Shown: positions 1 through 14,100 of the stretch, piece after piece
How positions within the stretch are numbered: position 1 is the stretch's first letter
How the letters are laid out: each line of letters starts with the position of its first letter
Assembly: GCF_021134715.1 (NCBI RefSeq)
Contig: NC_060017.1
Coordinates: forward strand, 5,766,001 to 5,830,000
Reading direction: 5' to 3'
Length of the DNA stretch: 64,000 nucleotides
Source: Daphnia pulex
Lineage: Eukaryota; Arthropoda; Branchiopoda; Diplostraca; Daphniidae
Notes under the pieces: model-generated
The model's input: only the letters and a program-made list of their open reading frames with translations
What the model was told of the DNA's origin: nothing
Databases searched by the model: none
Position numbers and translations under genes: made by a program

Positions 1-742
1 GAGAGAAGAGAGTAGAGATAGGCCGCAGCCAAAGAAGAAATAAGCCCGTTTCAAGTTAATTAGGCAGAATGACACATGAACGTCTCTAATACAGCGCCAT
101 TGGCTCAGCCTCGGAGACTTGAGTGGTGAATCGCCAGCATCTACCGAGAAATCAAGCTTTAACCCCCCCGCTCCCGCTCGGCTCTCTCCCCGGCCAGCAA
201 CTTCCACTGGCTTGACTGCAAGTCATTGAGCCCTCATACAGTTTGCTAGCGGCTATATAGCTGAAGCCCCTTTACCATGTAATAATATGGGGGGGGGGGG
301 CCTTAGAGTCTCACGATCGTTATTTCGCCCGAGTCTAGATTACACAAAAAACAACAACAAAAAAGGCAGCAACCATCGCTTCTTCTTCCTCCTCTTCTTC
401 CCTCTTTTTTTGTTTAATGATTATAGATTAAGACACACAAGCACCACCCCAGTACTATACATCCTCTGCTTGTGTACACACATACACATACTACAAGCAG
501 CAGCAGGCCCTGAACAAAGAGACATTGAACTTGCTAATGCCCAGAATGTGATAGGCCGTCATTTCTTCACAACTTGGCCATCACTCCTGGGCAAAGAGAG
601 AGAGAAGGGTTATTTAAGCAGAGGGAAGAAGAAGAAAAAAAATCCAATTTCACTTAAAAACTAAAAATAAACAAACAAGATCTTGGCTCTGTACTAGAGG
701 ACAGCGTCGAGCTTATAAACACACCGTCGTGACTGAGATCGA

Positions 743-775
743 TTGACGTGCGGTGCCTGGCGCTCCGCACGTCAA
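743..775. repeat. GC-rich perfect inverted repeat with TGACGTG arms
   Basis: TTGACGTGCGG (743-753) and CCGCACGTCAA (765-775) are perfect 11 bp arms around an 11 nt loop. It could form a hairpin or present two opposed bZIP-type TGACGTG sites. Confidence 0.6.
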
Positions 776-1918
776 AAAGTCTGTATCAAAGCGTAAAAAG
801 TTGGAATGATGAACACGCCAATCATTTCAAGTTCGGGGAGGATATGAGGAAAAAAATAGAAAAAAAAACTGTAATGCTTTTGCGAATATAAATGCCAGAG
901 GGTTCTGCGGGCTAGCAAACGTCAAAATTACAAAAAGAAAAACTGAAAGCGGCCGAGCGAATATAAATTAATGGGGATGGTGTGTGTGTGTATAAGAAGA
1001 ATATCCCTAATGCAAACTGCTGGCCACGATTCCGACAGACAAGTTTTTCCCCATAGACCTATAGGGGGGTGATAGAGATTTATACTCTTACGGCTTCCAG
1101 TAGTAGCAGCAGCAGTAGCGGCACAAAAAAATAAAAAAATAAAAGCGAAGAGCTCGACGCATCGTCTTTTGATCGCAGGAGCGCGAGGAGCAAAAGGATT
1201 GAGTTATGCACCAGCGTCGTTGCCAAATTGTCGCCGATCCAGCATTTTTCCCGCCTCCTGACCCCCCCCCCCTTCTATTCCCTGCACTAACACCAACGAG
1301 AGCACTCTCTCTAAAAAAAAAGAAGCAAGTTGAGAGATCCCCGAAGAAGAAGAAGAAGTTCGCTCGAGTAGACGAGGATGAACTAACTCAACTCAGACTA
1401 AAGAAAAGTTTTGGGGGGGGGGAAATACGAAAAAGATGGATGGACCAGTCACGACGATGAAAGCAACGCACCAATGCTTCTCCACTTTATTTTTTTTTCT
1501 CTTCTTTTTCAGAGCGATATTACCCTTGAAATTTATTTTTATTTTCTTTACTTCCAACAAAAATCCTTTTCGCCATGAAGGGTGGAAAAAAATCTGAGCA
1601 GCGGATTTTGTCTTAGAAAAAAAGTAAAAGGAGAACAATTTTTCCAAACACGGACAAACTGTTGGGCAACCGATTGTCGATTTTTCGTAGGCACTAGTCT
1701 ACAGTCCGATGCCTTATCGTGGATTTCGCCTGCCGTCATTTATATTCTTCTTTGCAATCCCTCCCACATCTTGTGGTTTCATTCTTCCTGGGCCGCCCTG
1801 AATTTGACGTCTCATTCGTCTCTATTGAACCGTTTCTACGGGTCGTGCGCCCCCCTCCAACTTGATGGGATTTCCTCTAGTTCCTTCTTTTCCATTTCTT
1901 TGTGTGTATATCCCTACA

Positions 1919-1941
1919 TTCCTTCCTTCCTTCCTTCCTTC
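1919..1941. repeat. (TTCC)n microsatellite
   Basis: About five to six tandem TTCC units. Confidence 0.85.
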
Positions 1942-3622
1942 GCTCGTGCCGCCTAGTCTTTTCTTTTCTACAATTGGCCAAAACCTATCATAAACTCGAG
2001 GCGGCGGCACGTTCTCTGGTCGTGGCTCGGCTGTCGATCGCAGATTCCTTCCCGGGTAAAGAACAAAAAATAAAAAAGTCCAGCCGTGTCCGGATTTTTT
2101 TCAAGCCACCCGTCACTTTCGGCCGGCGACACAAGGAAGAAGAAGAAAAAAAAACACGGTGTGTCAATGACCGAGTCACATCACGTCTTCGTGACCGATA
2201 CGTCCGTTTGTCTATAGCAAAGAAAATACTAGGGGGCCCATCAAAGAGAACTAAAGCGCAGCAGAACAAAAGAGTCAAAGACATCAAAAGAAACATCATC
2301 AAAAGACCAGGAGAAAAAGGTGTGGGAGTCCAATAGGTTGTTGGATGTGCCTAGGCTATAATAAAGCTTTCTTTTTTTCTTTTCTCCCCATCAACGACAT
2401 TGTCGCATTACCGTCATCCACACGAGGTGGGGGGAGACCAAGACCGACATCTTCCATTCCGTTTTTTTGCAAGAATACTACAATGACTCCATGCATTTTG
2501 ACACTGTTAGCAGATGTGATTGGTGGTAGCTCGCACGCGGTGAAAAGAGAAGTAAACTTGTAACCGCGTACGAGTTGGGATCCTTAGATGAACGACAGAG
2601 GGGAGGAAAAATTGGTTTTCGATTGTCACAATCGCGCGATATTCACGTCTCATATGATTCTCCCCCATCGTTCTGGGAAGGAAGGAAAAAAACGTGAAAT
2701 CCCTAAAGAAGGGCAGCATGCTGGCTGACGCCAACAAATATTATGTCGAAATAATAAAAAAAAAAGAAAAAAAGACGGTGAGATTCTGTGTGCCACTGTG
2801 GCCTTTGCACGTCTCCAGCACGTCGTCGTCGTCGTCCCAGCGGGTAAGAGAGAGAGTCAACCCTCAGACAGCGATCCAGTGTGTATAGAGAAAAGAGAAT
2901 AGTAGCAGTCGTAGCCTTCTACCGTGGCTATCAACCCCTTCTCTATTTTGTCAATTCAGTTCGAGTAGAGAGTAAAGAACTCTCTCTGCGCGTACATGTA
3001 CGGTCTGCCCGCCTACGTCGAATTAGGGCAAGGACAAGAAAATAAAGGGAGAACAGCGTGACTCCCGTCCGTCTCCATACAGTGGCGCACAACCACTCTA
3101 TTGGCAATTTTATAGACGTTAGAAGTATAGGACACTGTCTGTGTGTAGGGCGCAGCGGTTATATAATAATTGCCTTTCCTCGGGTTACTGAGCCACCGCC
3201 CATATTACACGCTCAGTTCATTTATCCTCAGCTCCTGCCGAGAGACGCACGGATCGGACAAGAAAAGAATAACTCTTGCGTCGTCTTTTGACGTCCAAAT
3301 AACTCTGACTAGACTCAACATAAATATGCCACCAGAAACTCACTGTCCGTCTCCACTTGTGCGCCTATATCTACGTGACGGCAGACGGAAAGGAGAAGAT
3401 ACAACAGACTGTCGACCTAAAATCGTGACTCACGTCTTGCAATTACAACCCAGCTGGGCCTCCCTGTCCTTTTTCTTCCCACTTTAGTTTCTCCAATTTT
3501 CAGCTGTACAAGTTATCTACATCATAGTCGTACTACTACAATTGCACACATCTGACGGAAGAAGAAAAAAAAAAGAAAAATCTCATTTGCCATCGATCAA
3601 ACAGGTTTCTTTTTCTTTGTAG

Positions 3623-3862
3623 GGTTTAGCACCCGTCCATCTTTTAGTTTGCAGCCGATGGCTCCAAGCGTCAATTGCGAAAGACGTCACGAGTGTTGAC
3701 CAACGTGAGCAAACGGATGCCGCCGCCCAGATCACAAGTGAAAATGAAGGGACTGGCCAGCGGGTGAACCGCAAGATCAAAGCGTCTGGACAATTCCGTA
3801 ATAAAGTCAACATCAACGCGGACGGTGGGCGGCGGGCAGCAGAAGATATCGAATTATTTTAA
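3623..3862 (+). other. Exon-like open stretch, unassigned
   Basis: A strong pyrimidine tract and TAG acceptor end at 3,622. The next 79 codons are open and end in TAA. The composition is richer in GC and more protein-like (Gln, Asn, Arg and Asp rich) than the surroundings. There is no Met, an in-frame TAG lies directly upstream, and no family was recognised, so it would need splicing to be coding. It may equally be chance; the opposite strand is also open. Confidence 0.15.
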
Positions 3863-6800
3863 AGGTTAAAGGATAGATATAGATGGCGTGGTTTTGTTGA
3901 CACAGTGAGAAACGACAAACACACAACGCGCACCGATTACTCTTGTACATATATGTACACAGTGTGACAAACAATAGCGACGATGGCCGGAAGAAGAGCC
4001 GGCGCTTAATAAAAGAAAAGGGGTAAGAAAAAAAAATCACCTCTTTTCTTTTAATAATTGAATTGTCCCTGACGCCATCAACTGAGTGATGGACCTCGCC
4101 GGCAAGGAATATTTCACAAAAATCGACAACTACCACATAATCACTCAGTTGCCGTTGTGCGAAAAAATAAGATAAAAAGAATAACCACTCGGATCAAATG
4201 AAGAGTTGTATGCGAATGAAGGAAAAAGAGAAATAAGAAAAATAAGAAATTTTTTTTCAGGTTTTTTCCTTCTGTCTTATCGGGAAATGACAGGTCCCAA
4301 CATCACATGTACAGGCACGCTAGCAATAGCACTCCACTCCATTTCTATCTGACAGAAATCGAAAGGCTTTCACGGAATCTGCAGCGTTCAAAATAGAAGT
4401 CTGAAAGCCAAATGTTACTACACGAGACAACTCTGCGATGGGGAGACAAAGGCAACAAATGTTTTTTTTTTTTCCCTTTCAGTTCAAAGGAAAGCACTCT
4501 CCCATTCTCCATCTGAATAGAATGATGGAAACAGCGCAGTAGTGTATCGATTCACCTTGTCTACCTCTCCAGCTGCAAAATCGGAATAACACCCGTGAAA
4601 AGAAAGGTGTGCGACAACCATCAGCAATGTTCTAGTCTTTGACGATGAACGAAAATTTTAATCATACGTGGGTGGCAAAAGATAATAATAATAAAAAAAA
4701 ATGAATACACGACACACGCCCATTTTTATAATAAGCGATAAAAAAAGGGGAAACAACCTGTTAACATGTTAGCCCCCAAAGAAAAAGAGGCCGAGCCAAG
4801 AGGGTGCACACGGCCCGGAGCGCACAGAGTTGGTCTAGTTTCGTGCATCACGACACAAAACTAAAACAATTCTGATAAAAGAACAAAAAATCAAAAGGAA
4901 TTTGTGTGTGTTTCGCTCCTCATTTTCCCTGCCACAACACAATGTTTTTTTCTTTCCCGTGAATCGCACGAATGGATGTTATCGAGTCTACGACACATAA
5001 AAAAAAAACTCGGATGCGGAATTTAGCCAGGCGATGCTAACGACAGCTGCGTGGCAGACTATCCACCAGAACCTAGAAGCAAGTACATCAAAATACGGCA
5101 CGTGACGCGGGCACAACACACACACACACACATCAGGCAGTATACAAACGAATATTCCAGGAAGACGAAGATTCAATCACGGCTGCAGCGACAGTGCTAA
5201 CAAAGAGGTGAAGACTTGCCTTGGTTTGTGATGGATAAAGCAGAGGGAAAAACGGAGACTCGAGAAGAAAAAGTTGTCAGTACCTAACATACATAAACAT
5301 ATAATAGCAAATATAATAATCTAGAAACCAGCGGGGTAGAGAGCGATATTCTTCCACTGGAGTTCCTGCTGTCTGTCACCCAAAAATTTCTGTGCAGAGC
5401 TATTTTACATTCAAAGAAAGATCCAGGTGGGCCAGCAGTTGAATAATACGACGCCCACTTTCCATAGAAGCAAGCTTCTTCCGTTTTTTTTTTCTTCTCC
5501 ACTGATCTCTACTCTTCTTCTTCTACTTGTTTTCTTTCCCCCACCCAATGCTTTCACGACGACTAGAGCAAAGAACTGAACTAGAGATATTTTGAATTCA
5601 GCCACTTTCAATGGTATTGATCTGAGGTGCACGCCCTTTTCCCTTCTACTCTGCATCCAGCTGAGCGTCCCTGAGAATATATTCTTCTAGAGTTTCGGAG
5701 GTAGATATAAAATGCATGGACGTTAGTATCTGTCGACGAAATAGAGCAGCAGCAGCAGCGCTACCCCGGGTTTATACACAAGTCTAGTGCACATAGCTAA
5801 ACCATAGATTTTTCTCACGCTGTAACAGACAGAGCGCTTTGGCGACAAACGCAAAATAACATAAAATAAAAAAACGTCAGCAGCAAACACCTACACCTTG
5901 GTATGTAATACGCATTGCACTCCTGGTCTATCCACTGAAAATGGAGTTAGACATCGCGGTTATTTATTGGCCAACATTTTGAGAATTCAAAAGCAACGAC
6001 GCATGGATGGGTGGCGCAAATGTCCGCAATGGATTCCTGTCGGAAAATCGACCAGGCAAAGAGAGTGGGTGTTTTATTTATACGAAGATGGCGTAGCATG
6101 GAATCATCTATACTTGGGTGTGTGCAGTCTAAATTTTCTTCCTTTTTTATTTAAGCATGAATATAAATAGGGCCAAGCAACTATGCCCAGTGTGGCCAAC
6201 ACAGGCGACGCTCGGCAACGAATTAGGGAAATGTCGCCCATGAATGGGAGACGGCAGTAGCAGTAATCGAGTTATCTATGATAAAACCAAGGAATTATCA
6301 AGCAACTGCGCCCTTCGAATAATCGTGAATTTCCCCAGCCAAGATACAACAAGCGACTCGATCCTCCAAAGTTTATGCAAGTCGTTTACAACAAATGAAC
6401 GACAGAAAAAAAGCGCAGCGCAACAAACAAGCGCCAACTTACCCATGACACTAGAGGAAGATGATTACGTCAAAGAAAACGAAGCAAAACACGTCCAAAA
6501 TAACGTGGAAATTACCGGAGTATGCCAAACAGTCCCGTCGAACCGTGTTTTGTTTTTATGAACGACGAAACTGTTGCCCTGCGAAAGTCCGATCAAGAAA
6601 AGTGAAACAATTTCGCTCCCAGATTACAGTTACAAAGCAAAAGCGATTTCTTTAGTAAATTTTGAACATTTGACGTGCATTATTAGCCCGAATTCAGTCA
6701 ACCTAGGAAAACTTGGGAGAAAATAATGAAAAAAAGGGACTCTATTGTGTAACCTTTCCTGGTATTGCAAGGATGGAAGCGATCAATATGCACCGTATAG

Positions 6801-9800
6801 GTTTCATAAAGACAGCGTCCGAGAGGTGAATAGACTCGACACAGCAACAAGAAACAAAATAAACTTTTTCATTTGTTGTTACCTTTGGCTACGAAACAAA
6901 ACAAATCCAAAGCGTTCGTGATCGACATCAATATATCCACCGAATTACACATACCAACAATTTCCGAGCTCCCAGCTGTAAAAACTTCCCAGAATGTCTT
7001 TTTTTTTAATTATTGCTGATTTCGATTGTTGGTACATCTACGATATCAATCCACCTGGAGACCATAAGAGCACACACGTCAATACAACCGTTTTCCTTTT
7101 ATTCCACCCCCTACAGCTTTCCAAGAACTATCGATTTCACTCCCGAACGTGGTCTCTATGTATAGTTTAGAAGGATCAACGACAAGGATATATCTAAAGA
7201 AAACATTCATCATTATCAGTGCCAGAAAGAAAAGAGCAACTCCTTCAGTAACGCGGGGGAGAGAAAATGAAAGATTACATCCCATCCATAGGCTGCAAGC
7301 GAACCAACATATTCAACACGTCCTCCATCAATTCAAGTGGGGTTAAGATCGAAAACAAACAACAACAAAAAAGAAAACCTGCGACTATATGGAACGGAGG
7401 ACCTGATTTCACAGTTGATTATTCTCTCTTCTCGTTTGCCCTAGTGAAACATTATGTTGGCATGGAGAATTCAAGCATTTGACCAACGCATAGCAACATT
7501 CAACTCGGTGGAACTCTTGGACGACCATCTTGTTACCATCCACAGATGACGGAGTAACAAATGTAAAATCATTTCAATAAACAGCCGGTCAAAGTTGGAA
7601 AATAAAAAAAATAATAAATCGAGCATTTGTGAGCACTGGGGGGGACGGAAAATGCCTGATTCTGGGGTACCGATTTTTCGTTAAATTACCTTGTTACTAG
7701 GGCCATGGCGATCATGGGAAACGTGGGTTTTTGGGTGGGAAAAAGTTAAATCTTTATCGAAGGACATCGACACAGCGAAAACAAACAAACATTTCCATTT
7801 TGGAGGGTTTGGCACGAAAAAAATTTGCCAATATCGATCGCAGTTCCACTGAATAATTAAACGATTCACGACTTACCGAAAATCGAATCGATACAGGCCC
7901 AGAAATCTGCAAACGGATGATGACGGATGATGGCGGGTAATGGCGGATGACCAGCACGTTTTCAGCAGGCGGTCCATTGTCAGGAACAGCCACAGCAGCC
8001 AGCGTAGAATTCAGTTGTTTCAGTAAACGCCTTTTTAATAACACGGAATGTACGGTCTGTGCACACGATCAAAGTCACACAGTTGGCGTTGGTTAAAAAT
8101 TCACAAAATATCAAATGTTTAGACCACAGAGAAAAGGACCTCCACACTCCACTGCGAGACAATTTCAACTGACCACCATCACCATCGATGCAAATTGAAT
8201 GATGGGATAGAGGAGGATGGGTCGACTAAATGAAAAATAACCGGGGGAAGGGTCAGAAAATAGTAATCACCCCCACACCACCCAAAAGCCACGTGGCCCT
8301 CCCCCCTTTATTTAAATATCTATCAACCCCCTGCACGAAAGAAATGCATGAAAATAAATTTTAAAATAATTCGATACCACTGACTTTTGATGTCTTTAAA
8401 CTTATCCTCACGTGTACTGTACAGCTCGGGTTACTTTCAAATGGATTTCAACAGCCAGAAAAGATGAAAAATGGGAAAAAGAGAATCATCATCTTGACTC
8501 ACGATTGTTCCCAACAGATGTATAAAGCTTCTTCTATTCTTTCTTTCGTTCATTCATCTCCTCCCTTTTTTTTGCCGTGAGGTGGCGGGATCAAGTCTCC
8601 GATATCATGAAATTCAAATCAGCAAAACGTTATATATATAAAAAGGTCACCGGCGGAGAATAACGCCAGCGCACATTGATAGAGTTTTGCATCCGGATTA
8701 GATATAGGCCAAGCAGACGTATAATGTTATCGGCTGCTTCGGGAAAAAAGAAAAGTCGCCGAATTTATTTCCGATTTTCTGACACTTCAATTGGGCGGCA
8801 CTCTAACGTGTGTAGTGTTGTCTGCAAGGCTCTGGCGGCATACCGTAACTATTACATAAATATATATATCACTTCTTCTTCCACCAATCAGATACAGTCC
8901 CTCTATATACTTATTTAGGCTGCACTTAGTAGACCGTCTGGAAATCTTTTTTTTTGCTTTTCTTATTACGTGCACGCACTAGACTTGATCTGGCTGGATT
9001 TTGCGTACATCTCTAAGAATTATAAACAAATTTCGTCAATAATTAAATTCCGGCCAGCCGTACGGGTTTGCAGTATGGTACAGCCCGTTGATGCATATTA
9101 TTAAATTTACAATTTGTTCGTTGCTAAAGTCTCGCAAATCCTTTGAAAGCAATGCGACTTGCATTCGAGACATGCTCTTTCCTCCCGTCGACAGTACAAT
9201 AATACAAAATTCAGTATTTTTTTAAGTACACTCTCTCAACTGCAACTTTCGTTTATTATTAGCCTTTCATCCTCTCCTTTTTTTTTGCTCGAGTATTTTT
9301 AGAAATTTCCCAATTGCGTCGTTGTGAGCAATGCAAATGTAGTCTCGCGACGCCACAATAGTATGCTAATTTCGGTTGGATATATACCTACTTATCGGAG
9401 TCTATTGTCAGTTTGCTTGGGTCTTTCAAATAATTGGCGGCTAAGGAAAACTTTGGGGTTGCGTCTGTAAAATGCTGGTTGAAAAGTTCACAAGGTCCGT
9501 GACGGCATTCAAACGAAATCGGCCAATTAACAGAGCTCGGCAGAAATATAAGTAGTCGGAAGGAAATCGAAGAATGGCAGAAGATTATTTTCACTAAGGG
9601 TATAAGATATTCAAACAAAAATCAACGTGACTGATGTGGGCGAAAAAGCACGGAAACAAGAGGATGAGAAAGATAGATATTTGCATGTCAACTATCTTGG
9701 GAGCGTTTGGCAACCGTGTCTGATGCAATCATTTCTATACTCTGGCGCGCGTTACACACGCACAATCAAGATCGTAATAGAAAACAAAAAAGATAAACTA

Positions 9801-11013
9801 AAAAGAATAGGCTTTTCGACTGAATAGTTCAGGTGTATTAATGTTAGTGCGCATGCCCGTTTGGTGATTAAACCCACACGAATTAAACCGGGCAAGATTT
9901 AATCGGAATGGATCGCGGAAGCCGACAACCCGTCTCGTTTGAGTCTTCTTGTCTTTCTGGGAAATAATTTCGCCCAACGATATTTAGTCGCATTCACGGT
10001 TGAAATTTCGAGTGTTTTCTCTTCCGGGGGTTTATTCGTTCAACGTTCGCCAAATCTTATAACCACGTCGCGTTATTTATTTCTTTTTTCTCTCGACCAA
10101 AAAATCCATCCAGCGCAACTTTTTTCTTCTTCCGTCCGTCCTTCATTTAGCCGAGCCGCAAAGGATATCCTACAGTTCAAATATAAATGGGCGGGACATA
10201 TAATCCGCGATGATCCAGCATTTCAGACAGCCATCCAGCAGATACTAGCAGCAGCGCATCATTTTCGTTCCATATATAAGCGCCGTCTATAGTTGCGTGT
10301 GGCGCTCGACTGGCGCTCCACACTTGGAAGAGTTTTCCCCCGGCCATAAGGACCATAACGAGGCAGGAGGAGCGCGGGACCTGCACGTTCGGGTAGTTTG
10401 GGCCATCACACACGAAAGGGAAGAAAAAAGAAAGAAGTGCGAAAGAGGCCAGCGAACATCCAGCGAACATCTTTTCTGGGGCCCTCCTGTGTTTATGTCC
10501 TTTTCTTCTTTTATTTTCGTCTACTTTTTTGTTTCCCTTTCGCTCGATCAAGTGGAAATAAAAAAAGAAAAAAGGGACAGAGAGGGATTTACGTGCACGG
10601 GAGGAACACAAGGAAAAAAAAAAAAGGGAAGTCCGCCTAGGATCACAAGACTTGATAAGGTTCCTCAATATATACGCAAGGCCCCCCCCACGTCACTAAA
10701 GGGCGGATGACGCCAGTCAGGGTCCCCCCACCCAATAGCCAATCAGCCGAAAATAGGCAATCAAGTGCAATAAAAAGACACATTTTCTACACGCGCAACT
10801 GGAACGTGCAGGAAAGAGGACAAAAAAGAAGAAAAAAGGAATCAGTTTCAAATCTTTCTGCCACCGTCCAATCAGTCGATTTTTCTACTGTCAAAAAAGA
10901 AAAATGCAAATCTGCTTATCATATCATTTTTCAACATCACAAAAAAAGGTTTCATGCGAATTTTTGTTCCCCCTAATAAAAAGAATCGATGGCAACTGAA
11001 TTTTATTTTTCAG
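3863..11013. other. Non-coding region
   Basis: Mostly AT-rich with a GGATGATGGC-type degenerate repeat near 7,915-7,955, an inverted repeat at 4,079-4,151, and TATA-like sequences near 10,180 and 10,272. No gene is supported. Confidence 0.55.
4079..4151. repeat. Perfect 12 bp inverted repeat
   Basis: CAACTGAGTGAT (4,079-4,090) and ATCACTCAGTTG (4,140-4,151), separated by 49 nt. Confidence 0.6.
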
Positions 11014-11157
11014 GTATATTACGCAAAAGACCGCAGACTTGACTTTGGTGGTTTTTGGGTGGAAAACCTGCGAGTTGCGGAAGCTCCTGGAATCGCAGCC
11101 AACACATCGCCGACAGTGGAGTATATCGTCAAGAATTCATCACGACAACCAAACTGA
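11014..11157 (+). other. Exon-like open stretch, unassigned
   Basis: Preceded by a pyrimidine-rich tract and CAG acceptor. The open frame runs 47 codons to TGA and contains FGGFWVENLRVAEAPGIAAN. The composition looks protein-like, but there is no upstream exon that can be joined and no family match that I recognise. Confidence 0.15.
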
Positions 11158-14100
11158 ACTTTTTGGGGCGTCTTTCGACTACTGCTGCTGCTGCTGCTGC
11201 TTCTGTGTAGTCGGTTGTAGGACGTGTGTCTGCAGGCGGTTCTCGGCAGTTTGCAAGACCACTTAAGGGAATTGGAGCGAGACTGAATAATTTACGATTT
11301 AACGAGGGAACGTCAAACCCATTGAACAAGTCCTTGCGACGCCAAATAATACATTTTTTTCTTTTTAAATTATTCTTTTCTCGTGAAAAGATGATGATGT
11401 CATTTTCGGCTCATCGAGGCTAACCACCCATTCTTATCTCTCGTCCTCCACCGTCTAAAAATAGTCGAAATCTTTTGTTCCCCATTTTTACCTTCTTATA
11501 GCGTTTTGAATTTGTACGAGGATTGATTAATGGCACTTGACATTTTGACGTTTTCCCATTCCGCGGATCTTGCATGACATCTTTAACTGCTGAAAAGGAG
11601 ATTTTTGAAAAATATAAAAATCATTTCGAGTCGAGAGCAATCTTAACAGCTTCTTCCTGGAATCAGCTAAACCAAACGGGGATGTTAGATCGCTGATGAT
11701 ATCTCAGCTCGCGATAAGTCAAATCAATAAATAGGAACGTGATTCCGAATACGAAGATATAGTGTATTTTTATTTGTACTGCATGTATATAGGCCTCACC
11801 GACTGCAAAAATGTATAAAGATCGAAATCATCGTCATCATCTCTTTAATTATTTTATGTTTTTTTTTTTTTAAATTTCGTTTGCGAATTTGTAGTAATGA
11901 TTTTCTTTTTGTTTTCTTGAAAGAGATTTTTTTTGCGGTTGATGACTGATGCCAGAGATAATATACATGTATTGGGATTGGTGGAGCATAGGCTCTACGA
12001 TATCTAAGCAAAAAATATTTGAATTTTTGTTTTTTTTTTTTAATCCATTTCGAATTTCAGGTTCCGGAGAAAAAGAGAGGCATGACATCAATACAAAATT
12101 TTCTTTTTTTTTTTCTTTTTAACTTTCCAAGTGGGTGTGGTTTTTCAGTTTTTTTTTGTTTTTGTTTCTCGATAGGATTTGTTTGTTTTATCGGGGGAGA
12201 ATGGGGATGGAAAAGAAACGACACAATTTGAGGACCACACAGAGACGCACACAAACACTTATTATTTTATTACTATGACATACGGTTAGAAGATTTTTGA
12301 AAGAAACTCGACACGTTGGGGGGCGGGGGGTGTGGGGATCGAAAATGAATTTCCTTTGCTTGCTTTTTCATTTGTTTTGCGTAGTACGTGTGAAATGTGT
12401 GTGTGGGAGATGCGCGCGCGCTCAATGGAAGGAGAGAGTTGTGGACTCGAAGGGTGGCGGAGAGTAGAGAGAGATTTTTCAAATTGTTTTGGCGGGGTGA
12501 TGCTGAACTCGGATTGTAAATTTTTGAAGTAAAAAAAAAATTTCGTTTCCCCAAACAGATAAGTGATTAAGGAGCTCTATACGTTCTAAAAAAAATGCAA
12601 ACTTCATTTGCGGGAGAAGGGATGTGATAAATATTTTGTTTGTAATACGTTCATCCAGAGACTGGACCAAAAATAATAATAATAGAAAAGAAAAAAAGTT
12701 TCACGTCTTGATTGCTGTTACTATTTTTGTTTTCGAAAAAGGACCCGTATGTGATGCGTTGCAATCAATTAGTATAGAAAAATAGGATGAGAGAGGAGGG
12801 TAGGTAAGGTAGATTGGTTTCTGTGTTGTGTAATAATAATAATATTTCATATATAGACGCTTTTTTAATATACGGCGATGCGGATTTCTGTTGTTTTTCT
12901 TTTTCTTTTTACGCCATTTAAGAAGAGGAAACGATAAATGAGATGGATTTCCGCTCCGAGGCGAATTTTAAAAAAAAAAGACAATCGACCGAGATATATA
13001 AACGAAAAAACAGGTTAAACAGATGAGGGTTCTGTAATCGGACGCTCCGCGAAATTCCTAATCATCTAAACTAATCGCTTCTATTTCTACTCCGATACGC
13101 GACGATATTTTACGACGGTGCAATAAATCTTCTTATCTTTATCTCTCATGTAAGACGATGCGAAAATATATAAACGATCGACTGAAACGCGAAAACAAAA
13201 AAACAAAAAGAAAGAAAGAAACAATCTTATTGTACTACGCGGTATTATTATTTCATGCCGAGAGGGAATATATAAGACCAAACGAACGTTGAGGTACTTT
13301 AAGCATATGGGTTAGATTTGTTTTGTTTTGTTTGTTTTTCGTTCTTATTTCACGAGAAAAGATAAAGAGAGAAAAGAGTTTACATTGAAGAAATCAACGT
13401 GAGAAAAAGGAGAAGACGGTAGAAAAAAGAAACTTTGCCAACCACTAAAAGATCCGAGAAATAAATCAAAGAAAAAACAGTTCCCTTTAAAGACTTTGCG
13501 AAATCTTCGAGTGAACTTTTATTTGTCCTCCTCTTTTGTTATGTCTCGAACTTAACCCACAGTTTAAGCTAATGAAGAAGGAAAAAAAATGGGTACTTTT
13601 TTTTTTTTTTGTCTTTTTGAAATTTTTTAAACAAATATGATCAATGCGACGTTATTGAGGTAGACACAGTTTCATTCCCATATTTCAATCAACCCACAAC
13701 GGTAATAATAATAATAATAAAAAAAGAAAGAAACGCGAAAACTCATGGGAGAGGCCCTTGTCCGCTTCTCCATCCAATTGGGAAGAATTTATTTTGATGA
13801 AATAGACAATAGGGGAAAGAAGAAGAAGAAAAAAATATTGAAGAGTCTCGGGCTGCATGGGCAGGGAGAGATAACGGGGAGAAAAAAAAAAGAAAAAAGT
13901 TGAGAGACAGAGACGGGATTGAATAGTTTTCCTTTTTTTTAGACCCCCACACACCCACAGAGAGAGAGTGAATGTGTGTCTGGCACGGGCTGGTGAAAAA
14001 TTCTCTAGGGCCATCATCATCGACGTCGAGAGCGAAGCGTCGGTGGAGGAGACATTTGACGTCGTTCGTATCCTCCGTGCAACTTTTCTGTCTTTTCCTT

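Larger units (their letters stand above)
1..3622. other. Non-coding region, far downstream of betaglycan
   Basis: AT-rich DNA with A/T runs, a G12 run at 289-300, a (GT)n tract near 981, the (TTCC)n array and the inverted repeat at 743-775. Open frames here are short, low in complexity and carry no family motif, so none is called. Confidence 0.6.

Noticed and set aside
4091..4172. Short frame reading MDLAGKEYFTKIDNYHII, faintly like a retrotransposon polymerase motif
   Set aside because: Only 27 residues, with no other polymerase motif around it.
6244..6561. 105-codon ATG open frame on the plus strand
   Set aside because: No recognisable domain, no splice partners and no promoter evidence; chance length for this base composition.
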